DNA from: JBJXFY01 sp046155815
GTDB taxonomy: Bacteria > Verrucomicrobiota > Verrucomicrobiia > Limisphaerales > CAIMTB01
NCBI GenBank assembly: GCA_046155815.1
Contig: JBJXFY010000009.1
Location: 1 to 11,268 of the forward strand
DNA length: 11,268 nucleotides
Reading direction: 5' to 3'
Below the pieces are notes generated by a model. The model was not told where the DNA came from. It saw only the letters and a program-made list of their open reading frames with translations, and did no database searches. A program made the position numbers and the translations under genes. Below, one piece after another: positions 6,421 through 11,268 of the stretch. The first letter of the stretch is position 1; each line of letters starts with the position of its first letter.

Positions 6421-6449
6421 TTGATGCCCGGGCGTTCCCCGCCTAGCCT
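6421..6449 (+). promoter_or_regulatory. Candidate promoter of the rhodanese-Tus-like operon
   Basis: TTGATG (6421-6426) and TAGCCT (6444-6449) are spaced by 17 nt. The -10 ends 5 nt before the ATG at 6455, so transcription would start at or next to the start codon, giving a leaderless mRNA. No Shine-Dalgarno is present, which agrees. Matches are 4/6 and 3/6. Confidence 0.4.
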
Positions 6450-6454
6450 CGGCC

Positions 6455-6823
6455 ATGCAGCATTCCCCCGGCTTCCTGAAGCTCGTCACCGGCGCCAAGG
6501 CGCGCATCCACGAGGTCACGCCGGACGAGGCCCGTGCCCGCCTCGCCGCCAATCCCAAGGCCGTCCTGCTCGATGTGCGCGAGGATCACGAATGGCAGGC
6601 CGGACATGCCGTCGAGGCGACGCACCTCGGCAAGGGCGTCCTGGAGCGCGACCTTGAGAAGCTGGTGCCCGACCCGGCCGCGGAGATCATCATGTACTGC
6701 GGCGGCGGCTTCCGATCGGCGCTGACCTGCGATGCCGCGCAGCGCATGGGCTACACGAACGTCCATTCCCTCGCCGGCGGCTACAAGGCGCTCGTCACCG
6801 CCGGCTGGCCCATCGCCGCGTGA
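6455..6823 (+). CDS. Single-domain rhodanese-like sulfurtransferase
   Basis: Rhodaneses carry sulfur as a cysteine persulfide and pass it to an acceptor. The 122-residue product is one rhodanese domain: EVTPDEARARLA at 20-31, VLLDVREDHEWQAGH at 37-51 (the conserved D-V-R-E...E...G-H pattern), then the active-site loop C82-GGGFRS at 82-88 with a basic residue as in thiosulfate or persulfide sulfurtransferases, and NVHSLAGGYKAL at 102-113. It has no signal peptide, so it is probably cytoplasmic. Its stop overlaps the next start as GTGA. It heads a compact operon with three TusDCB-like small genes, which makes it a plausible sulfur donor for them. Confidence 0.92.
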   Translation: MQHSPGFLKLVTGAKARIHEVTPDEARARLAANPKAVLLDVREDHEWQAGHAVEATHLGKGVLERDLEKLVPDPAAEIIMYCGGGFRSALTCDAAQRMGYTNVHSLAGGYKALVTAGWPIAA

Positions 6824-7068
6824 TCGCCGCCGGCACGCACGCCCTCGGGCTGATCGTCTCCGCCGCGGCCGGAACCCGCGGCCATAGGCACGCGCTGGGC
6901 CTCGCGCACGCGGCGCGGGGCGCGGGCGTGGCCGTCCGCGCCGTGGTCCTCACGCAGCCGGGCAACGAGATTCAGGAAACGCTCCGCACCGCCGGAGCGG
7001 AATGCGGCCCGCCCGAGGAGCTGGCCACCATCATCGCCGGGGCCGGGCGCGTGATGCATTTCACCTGA
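6820..7068 (+). CDS. Short DsrE/TusD-like protein
   Basis: The 82-residue product starts at a GTG overlapping the rhodanese stop. It shows a beta-alpha-beta start, HALGLIVSAAAGTRGHRHAL then AHAARGAGVAVRAVVL (29-44), comparable to TusD/DsrE '[35 protein letters not shown]'-type N-termini. It ends ELATIIAGAGRVMHFT (67-82), similar to TusD 'LAEASLTCDRVVQF'. The middle part that in TusD carries the active-site Cys is absent; the only Cys is Cys62 in AGAECG. The protein is thus about two thirds of TusD length. Whether it can carry persulfide is open. In the family DsrE, F and H form a heterohexamer that relays sulfur. Confidence 0.6.
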   Translation: MIAAGTHALGLIVSAAAGTRGHRHALGLAHAARGAGVAVRAVVLTQPGNEIQETLRTAGAECGPPEELATIIAGAGRVMHFT

Positions 7069-7072
7069 CCCG

Positions 7073-7420
7073 ATGCGGACCGTCCTCGTCGTCACCAGTG
7101 CCGATCCGCGCCGCGAAGGCGCCGCCGCCGTGGCCATCGCCTGCGCCGCCCGGCTCGCGGCGGATCCCGGCCTCCGCGTGACGCTGTGCCTGTGCGAAGC
7201 CGCACCGCTTGCGCTCGCCCGCGCCGGCTGCGCCCACGCCGACCCCGCCTTGCTGGCCCCGCTGTTCTCCGCCCTGGCCTCCGAGGATTGGCCCGTGCTC
7301 GTGGAAACCGGCGCACCCGTGCTCCAGGCGGTCGGCGAAGCCCTCGTCCCGCACCGCCGCGTGACCGTGCCGGAACTCGCCCGCCTCGCGGCCGGCAGCG
7401 ACGCCTTCCTCCGTTTCTGA
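7073..7420 (+). CDS. DsrF/TusC-like protein
   Basis: The 115-residue product begins 4 nt after the previous stop. It has the DsrE-superfamily pattern: strand MRTVLVVTSADP at 1-12, a helix with GAAAVAIACAARLA at 16-29, strand LRVTLCLCEAAPLA at 34-47, a later strand WPVLVETGAPVLQAVGEAL at 73-91 matching the TusC 'VWVCAASLRERGL' region, and the ending LARLAAGSDAFLRF at 102-115, very like TusC 'L..YDVILRF'. Four cysteines (24, 39, 41, 53) are present. Length is close to TusC (about 119). It would form part of a TusBCD/DsrEFH-like complex with its neighbours. Confidence 0.62.
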   Translation: MRTVLVVTSADPRREGAAAVAIACAARLAADPGLRVTLCLCEAAPLALARAGCAHADPALLAPLFSALASEDWPVLVETGAPVLQAVGEALVPHRRVTVPELARLAAGSDAFLRF

Positions 7421-7423
7421 ATC

Positions 7424-7603
7424 ATGCGCCGCCTGCTCATCGTCCAGACCCGGCCCGGCGACCCGCTCGCGGAGGTCGTGGCCGCCAACGAGTCGCTTCT
7501 GCCGGACACCCAGGTACGCGTCGTGGACCTCGCTTTCGGTGAGCCCGACTACCCGGCGCTGCTTGGGGAAATCCTCGCCGCGGACCAGGTCCAGGTCTGG
7601 TAG
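7424..7603 (+). CDS. Very short DsrH/TusB-like protein
   Basis: This 59-residue frame starts 3 nt after the TusC-like stop and is easily missed because of its size. It begins MRRLLIVQTRPGDP, a typical first strand, and continues with LAEVVAANESLLPDTQVRVV (15-34), a helix and second strand. It ends with DYPALLGEILAADQVQVW (42-59), similar to the TusB ending 'DYTDFVRLTVKHPSQMAW', including the terminal Trp. The part of TusB that holds the loop Cys is missing and the protein has no Cys at all. It completes a D-C-B order as in E. coli tusDCB. The stop is 6 nt from the convergent pyrF stop. Coding status is supported by spacing and the motif match. Confidence 0.58.
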   Translation: MRRLLIVQTRPGDPLAEVVAANESLLPDTQVRVVDLAFGEPDYPALLGEILAADQVQVW

Positions 7604-7609
7604 CCGGCG

Positions 7610-8326
7610 TCAACGGCCGGAGGCGAGGCCGGAAGCAATCATCCGCGCCGCCGCCGCCCTATTCTCCGCCGCGTAGATGGGGCGGCCGATCACGAGCCAG
7701 GTGGCCCCGAGGGACAGGGCCTCCACCGGCGTCATGGTCCGCTTCTGGTCGTCGCCCCCACCGCTGCTGCCCGGCCGGATACCGGGCGTGACGAGCGTGA
7801 AGCCCGCCGGCAGCAGGCCACGCAGGGCGCGGAGTTCGTGCGGCGAACAGACCAGCCCCCGCAGCCCGGCCGTGACGGCCAGCCGCGCGAGGACCTCCAC
7901 CTGCCGTGCGACGGACGCCCCGCCGGCCACCTCGGCCAGTGTCGCGTCGTCCATGCTGGTCAGCACCGTCACGCCGAGCACCACGGGCGCGGGCCGGGCC
8001 AGCCGCCGCGCCTCGTCGCGCGCGGCCTCCTCCGCGGCGCGCAGCATGGCGGAGCCGCCCGCGGTGTGGACCGTGAGCAGGTCCACCCCGAGCCGGACCG
8101 CCGAGCGTACCGCGGCGGCAACGGTGTTGGGGATGTCGTGGAACTTGAGGTCAAGGAAGACAGGCCGCCCCAGCTCCTTCACGTCGCGGACGACGGCGGG
8201 GCCTTCAGCGGTAAAGAGTTCGCCGCCGACCTTGAAGCCGCCGACGTGCGGCGCGATCTCGCGTGCGAGGGCGAGGGCCTCCGACCCGGAGGGTACGTCG
8301 AGGGCGGCCATCACAGGATTTTGCAT
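7610..8326 (-). CDS. pyrF: Orotidine 5'-phosphate decarboxylase
   Basis: The enzyme removes CO2 from OMP to make UMP, the last step of de novo pyrimidine synthesis. The 238-residue product has the class I length and motifs: VMAALDVPS at 5-13 with Asp10, FKVGGELF at 31-38 with Lys32, FLDLKFHDIPNTV at 57-69 with the catalytic D59-x-K61-x-x-D64 array, VHTAGG at 86-91, VTPGIRP at 179-185, DDQKRTMTP at 192-200 for phosphate binding, and VIGRPIY at 212-218 with Arg215. The ATG start puts the first beta strand at the N-terminus. It is monocistronic here, convergent with the Tus-like operon and divergent from the DUF772-like gene. On its own strand CAGCCT occurs 7 nt before the ATG. Confidence 0.97.
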   Translation of the reverse strand: MQNPVMAALDVPSGSEALALAREIAPHVGGFKVGGELFTAEGPAVVRDVKELGRPVFLDLKFHDIPNTVAAAVRSAVRLGVDLLTVHTAGGSAMLRAAEEAARDEARRLARPAPVVLGVTVLTSMDDATLAEVAGGASVARQVEVLARLAVTAGLRGLVCSPHELRALRGLLPAGFTLVTPGIRPGSSGGGDDQKRTMTPVEALSLGATWLVIGRPIYAAENRAAAARMIASGLASGR

Positions 8327-8432
8327 CGGCGCAAGGCTGCCCGCCGCCGGTCCGTGAAGCCAGCCCGTCAGCCGCCGTGGAAAGTTGGTCGGCCGTCACG
8401 GCATCGTCGCGTGTTCGTGACGTGGGCAGGCG

Positions 8433-8978
8433 ATGATCACCGCGTCGAGAATTCTGGCTGGCATGCTGCAAGTCACCCCCATCCTCCCGGCCGCCGTTCC
8501 TCCCCCGGTTCGGTCGGCCCAATGCTGGTCGGGGCCGGAGGTGCTCGTGGTCGCGCGCGAGGTGTCCCGCCGCGCGGGGAGCCATTCCTGGGCGGGCCTC
8601 ATGTCGCCCGCCGGGGCCAGCGAGCCGGACGATCTGCTGACCCTGCTGATTTACTGCTATCTCGCCGGGGTGTTTCACTCCGCCGAGGTGGCGCGCCGGC
8701 TTCAGCTTGATCCCGCCCTGACCGGTCTGCGGGAACAGCTCAACGTGACCACCCAGGAAATCCGCCGCTTCCGGCGCCGGCAGCGGCGGTCGCTCAACGA
8801 CGCCCTCACGCGCGCGCTGCTGCGGTTGTCCGGCGCCCCCGAGGCCGCCCGGGAAGGCACCGCGAACGGTCTGATGCACAGCCGGCTCACCTTTCACCGC
8901 CTGGAACCCTTCTACCTCGCGGCCCAGGACCGGATCGACCGCGCGATCATCCTCGACTCGCAGGCGTTGGACGACTGA
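8433..8978 (+). CDS. Stand-alone protein like the DUF772 (InsH N-terminal) transposase domain
   Basis: The 181-residue product has at 64-135 the pattern of the N-terminal domain of IS5/IS1182-type transposases: EPDDLLTLLIYCYLAGVF, then SAEVARRLQLDP, a variable loop, and IRRFRRRQRRSLNDALTRALL (compare 'LL..LLYGYLNGI.SSR.......S.FRRR....L'). There is no DDE catalytic domain, the frame is intact and it stops cleanly after DRIDRAIILDSQALDD. No terminal inverted repeats flank it. It may be a domesticated DNA-binding regulator. I recall similar short proteins in Verrucomicrobiota with this 'R...AI..D..ALD' ending, but could not check. The first ATG at 8433 or the second at 8463 may be the start; neither has a Shine-Dalgarno. 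Confidence 0.6.
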   Translation: MITASRILAGMLQVTPILPAAVPPPVRSAQCWSGPEVLVVAREVSRRAGSHSWAGLMSPAGASEPDDLLTLLIYCYLAGVFHSAEVARRLQLDPALTGLREQLNVTTQEIRRFRRRQRRSLNDALTRALLRLSGAPEAAREGTANGLMHSRLTFHRLEPFYLAAQDRIDRAIILDSQALDD

Positions 8979-9011
8979 CCGGCCCGCCGCGGGCGTACCA
9001 CGGCGGGCCGG
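8979..9011. terminator. Bidirectional terminator
   Basis: An 11-bp perfect stem, CCGGCCCGCCG (8979-8989) with CGGCGGGCCGG (9001-9011), encloses an 11-nt loop and begins right after the DUF772-like stop. It is followed on the plus strand by CCCCTTCCGTTTCTC. It lies between two convergent genes (stops at 8978 and 9025), so it can serve both. Confidence 0.75.
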
Positions 9012-9024
9012 CCCCTTCCGTTTC

Positions 9025-10275
9025 TCAGTCCTGGATCACGAAGAAGGCGGGTGAGTTCGAGACGGTCACTTCCGCCAAGCGGTTGCTGGTCTGAAGCAGG
9101 GAGGTCCATGCGCCCTCCGCGATGTTGCTCCGCGACAGGAGCTGGAAGGGCGGCGTGCCCCCGGTCCAGGAGAACTGCAGGACGTTGCTTCCGCCCTGAG
9201 TCACGGAGAGCAGGATGCCTGAGACCGCGTTGACCGTGAGCGAGGCCGGGACGCTGTTCGTACTGTTGGCGGAGTTGCTGACCCGCACCTGGTAGCTGCC
9301 CGCGTCGTTCGTGGTGACCGATGGGATGGAGTAGGTGTCCGTGGTGGCACCGGCCAGGTTCGTGCCGTCCTTGAACCATTGATAGGCCAGCGGAGGCGTG
9401 CCGGTGGCGGTGACCCGGAAACTGGCCGGCTCACCCGCAGTGACCGTGAGCGGGATCGGCTGCTCCGTGATGGTGGGCGGAACCAGCGGGAGATTGACCG
9501 TGAGCCGCGCCACCCGGCTGGTGACCGAGCCGGCAGAGTTCGCCACGATCACCGAGTAGTCTCCGGCGTCGGCCAACTGGGCGTTGGTGATGGCGAGCGT
9601 CGGCAGGGTGGCGCCGGGGTAGTTGGTCCCCTGCCGGAACCACTGGTAGTTCGGCGCGGGATTGCCGGTCGCGGTAACGGTGAACGCCGCCGTCTCCCCG
9701 GCCGTCACGGTCTCGTCCTCAGGCTCGCCAGTGATGACGGGCAAAGTGCCGCCGCCCCCACCGACAGTGTACCGGTCGGCGAATACGTCCTCGAAGACGA
9801 ACCACTCGTAATTGCCGATCCCGACGGGGGCCTTGGGCACGATCTTGAACAGACCAAACTTGTCGCCGTTGGTGGGCCGGAATGTCGGGGACTGAGCCAG
9901 TGGAAGCTGAACATCCCACAGGTAGAAATAGACGGCCGCGTTGGTGGCGTCGGAAGGGATCAGATTGTTGTTGCGCAGCAGGCGTCCCGGCTGATCCCCG
10001 ATGATGCTGCCGTCCACGGCGTCTTCAAGCAGCAGTACGTCATCCGGCCCGAGCAGGTTGGTTCCCGAAATCGTGGTGGGCACCCCGTTTGAAGCGTAAT
10101 CCAACACCACCCAGGTGCGGGTATGAATGGGGGCAAGCACACCAGCCGACAGGTACAGGCGGTTGGTGACCGAGGTCATGAACTGACCAAGGGTCGTTCG
10201 GACATCGGCCCGCTGGGCGCCGGCCGGCATCATGAGGCCGAGAAGCACCGTCAAGCATGTGAGTGTGAGGCGCAT
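9025..10275 (-). CDS. Secreted protein with two bacterial Ig-like domains
   Basis: The 416-residue product has a Sec signal peptide (MRLTLTCLTVLLGLMMPAGA, residues 1-20). Residues 21-170 form an unrecognised N-terminal domain with YFYLWDVQLP and NYEWFVFEDVF motifs. A Gly linker (172-176) leads to two Ig-like domains of about 85 residues (178-261 and 265-349). Each has PxI..P....V.AGE...F.V.A.G.P...YQWF..GTN and DAGxY.V.V.NSA, with the core Trp and Tyr but no disulfide cysteines; the mature protein has no Cys. The C-terminal 65 residues (FSWTGGTPPFQLLSRSNI) look like a short beta module. It is likely a cell-surface or secreted adhesion or carbohydrate-related protein. The frame is open further upstream, but that part overlaps the next gene and lacks conservation. 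The ATG at 10275 fits both signal peptide and promoter. Confidence 0.85.
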   Translation of the reverse strand: MRLTLTCLTVLLGLMMPAGAQRADVRTTLGQFMTSVTNRLYLSAGVLAPIHTRTWVVLDYASNGVPTTISGTNLLGPDDVLLLEDAVDGSIIGDQPGRLLRNNNLIPSDATNAAVYFYLWDVQLPLAQSPTFRPTNGDKFGLFKIVPKAPVGIGNYEWFVFEDVFADRYTVGGGGGTLPVITGEPEDETVTAGETAAFTVTATGNPAPNYQWFRQGTNYPGATLPTLAITNAQLADAGDYSVIVANSAGSVTSRVARLTVNLPLVPPTITEQPIPLTVTAGEPASFRVTATGTPPLAYQWFKDGTNLAGATTDTYSIPSVTTNDAGSYQVRVSNSANSTNSVPASLTVNAVSGILLSVTQGGSNVLQFSWTGGTPPFQLLSRSNIAEGAWTSLLQTSNRLAEVTVSNSPAFFVIQD

Positions 10276-10297
10276 GGGATTTCGTGTTGTTTGCGTT

Positions 10298-10326
10298 GTT
10301 ATAACCACTTGATTGCTATTGGGCAA
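10298..10326 (-). promoter_or_regulatory. Promoter of the Ig-domain gene
   Basis: On the minus strand TTGCCC (10326-10321, 4/6) and TATAAC (10303-10298, 5/6) are spaced by exactly 17 nt in an AT-rich patch that stands out from the GC-rich surroundings. The -10 ends 22 nt before the ATG, so the leader would be about 15 nt. It lies just downstream of the terminator of the preceding gene. Confidence 0.6.
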
Positions 10327-10331
10327 CATAA

Positions 10332-10359
10332 GAAGGGAGGGCATTGCTGCCCTCCCTTC
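10332..10359 (-). terminator. Rho-independent terminator of the beta-helix gene
   Basis: GAAGGGAGGGC (10332-10342) and GCCCTCCCTTC (10349-10359) form an 11-bp perfect stem, extendable by one A-T pair to a TTGC tetraloop. On the minus strand the stem is followed by the T-rich run TTATGTTG. It lies 26 nt past the stop codon at 10386. Confidence 0.85.
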
Positions 10360-10385
10360 GCGATTCTCACATGGAACTGACGTGA

Positions 10386-11268
10386 TCAGAGGGTGATCAC
10401 GCGGAACTGCTTGCGGACACCGGGCACGGCGCTGACGTGGCTGACCACGCCGCCCGTCCCGTTGATCACGGAGCCTTCGTTGGCCCAATTGACCATGTCC
10501 GTCGAGACCTGAACCTGGTACTGACGGCCCACGATCGAATCCCAGGTGACCGTGGCGTTGCCGGCGGCGTAGGCCACCTCGACGCACAGGGCGGGATACT
10601 CCTTGCAGGACGTGCCGGCGGTGGGATCCACCACGCAGAGCGCGGCAAGGCCCGTCCAGTCGGTCAGCCAGTTCTTGTCCTTGAACGCGCCACGGTAGTT
10701 GACCGGGGTGTGGAAGCCGTCCACCGGCACGCTGCGGTAAGCCGCCAGCGCCGGTGAGCCGGTCTGCGGGCGGGGATCCAAGCCGAAGGACTGGTCATAG
10801 GCAATGCCGGTGAGCAGCGGGTTGGCGCTGACGCTGGCCGCGTTCGGCGGCAGGATGGTAGCCACCGTCGCCACGGTGGTGCCGTGGTTCAGCGTGGTGA
10901 TGTTGTTCCAGACGATGTCCCCGAGGACAGCCTGGCCGGCGAGCACCTCGTCGTCGGTGTTGGTCTCCACGCGGACGCCGCGCTGGAAGTTCACGAACAC
11001 GCCGTTGTAGATCTTCGGCTGCGCGTCGTCGCGGATGCGGAAGGCGCGGGCCTCAAACTCGGTTCCCGTGGTGCCCAGCCGGCGGCCGATCATCGTGACG
11101 TTGTACACGGACCAGTCCGAGGCGGGCAGAAGCTCAAGGGCGGCGTCGAGGTCGCCGTCAATCTCCATGCCGTTGTCCCCCGAATTCGCGTCGCCGCTCT
11201 CATTCTGGATGGCGAACCAGAACTGGTTCTTGCCGCGGTAACCCTGGTCGGTGTCGAAGGAGTCGTCC
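10386..11268 (-). CDS. Large secreted beta-rich surface protein, C-terminal part (partial)
   Basis: The frame is open to the right edge, leaving 293 visible residues of a longer protein; the ATG at 11168 is internal because codons upstream continue the same style (DTDQGYRGKNQFWFAIQN). The visible part has short beta repeats such as SVYNVTMIGRRLGTTG and AFRIRDDAQPKIYNGVFVNF, which look like a parallel beta-helix. Next comes a linker with GLDPRPQTGSPA and VNYRGAFKDKNWLTDWTGLA, a signature I recall from large bacterial surface proteins. The last 65 residues (VEVAYAAGNATVTWDSIVG then YQVQVSTDMVNW) form an Fn3-like C-terminal module. The N-terminus and any signal peptide lie outside. The substrate or partner is unknown. 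It ends before a strong terminator. Confidence 0.75.
   Translation of the reverse strand, partial: DDSFDTDQGYRGKNQFWFAIQNESGDANSGDNGMEIDGDLDAALELLPASDWSVYNVTMIGRRLGTTGTEFEARAFRIRDDAQPKIYNGVFVNFQRGVRVETNTDDEVLAGQAVLGDIVWNNITTLNHGTTVATVATILPPNAASVSANPLLTGIAYDQSFGLDPRPQTGSPALAAYRSVPVDGFHTPVNYRGAFKDKNWLTDWTGLAALCVVDPTAGTSCKEYPALCVEVAYAAGNATVTWDSIVGRQYQVQVSTDMVNWANEGSVINGTGGVVSHVSAVPGVRKQFRVITL

Noticed and set aside
4538..6421. 627-codon open frame on the minus strand
   Set aside because: It runs antisense through the SirB1-like and DUF6941-like genes and their intergenic regions and shows no motif.
9379..10092. Plus-strand frame inside the Ig-domain gene
   Set aside because: Antisense shadow with Arg/Gly-rich composition and no recognisable fold.
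10276..10587. Upstream extension of the Ig-domain gene by 104 codons
   Set aside because: It would bury the signal peptide internally, cross a strong terminator and promoter, and overlap the next gene.
1..11268. tRNA, rRNA, CRISPR array, insertion sequence or riboswitch
   Set aside because: I looked for clover-leaf arms, regular spaced repeats, transposase with terminal repeats and conserved aptamer cores and found none.

Overview
The window is GC-rich chromosomal DNA that most resembles Verrucomicrobiota. This rests on the coding style, on the cysteine-free Ig-like and beta-helix secreted proteins whose C-terminal modules carry a 'YQVQVSTDMVNW'-type motif, and on the mix of small families. 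The phylum call is an inference from recalled family distributions; no search was run. There is no rRNA, tRNA, CRISPR array or insertion sequence. Shine-Dalgarno-like sequences are absent from every start I checked. Four gene pairs overlap by 4 nt (GTGA or ATGA).

Layout, left to right. (1) 1-200, minus: start of a rhomboid-type intramembrane protease (GlpG N-terminal domain), cut by the window edge. (2) 450-2443, plus: purA (adenylosuccinate synthase) overlapping uppS (undecaprenyl diphosphate synthase). (3) 2634-4635, minus: a GNAT acetyltransferase of the phosphinothricin/methionine-sulfone type, then hicB-hicA (antitoxin-toxin) running by 4-nt overlap into a Tat-exported sugar phosphate isomerase/epimerase-like TIM barrel. 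(4) 4868-6334, plus: a SirB1/transglutaminase-like protein and a DUF6941-like small protein. (5) 6455-7603, plus: a tight four-gene operon of a single-domain rhodanese and three very small proteins that look like shortened TusD, TusC and TusB (DsrE, DsrF, DsrH). The last, 59 aa, is easily missed. (6) 7610-8326, minus: pyrF, convergent with only 6 nt between stop codons. (7) 8433-8978, plus: a stand-alone protein resembling the DUF772 N-terminal domain of IS transposases, with no catalytic domain. (8) 9025-11268, minus: two secreted or surface proteins, each followed by a strong hairpin terminator, the second running off the window.

The housekeeping genes (purA, uppS, pyrF) cover purine, pyrimidine and cell-wall lipid-carrier synthesis. 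The accessory part of most interest is the mini TusDCB-like set with a rhodanese: the rhodanese could load persulfide sulfur onto a DsrEFH-like relay, possibly for tRNA 2-thiolation or another sulfur acceptor. The hicBA module has a 7-bp inverted repeat overlapping its predicted promoter and is fused by overlap to an exported isomerase gene, which is unusual cargo for a toxin-antitoxin operon. Several starts have a TAGCCT/TATCCT-like -10 element about 5 nt upstream, suggesting leaderless transcripts.
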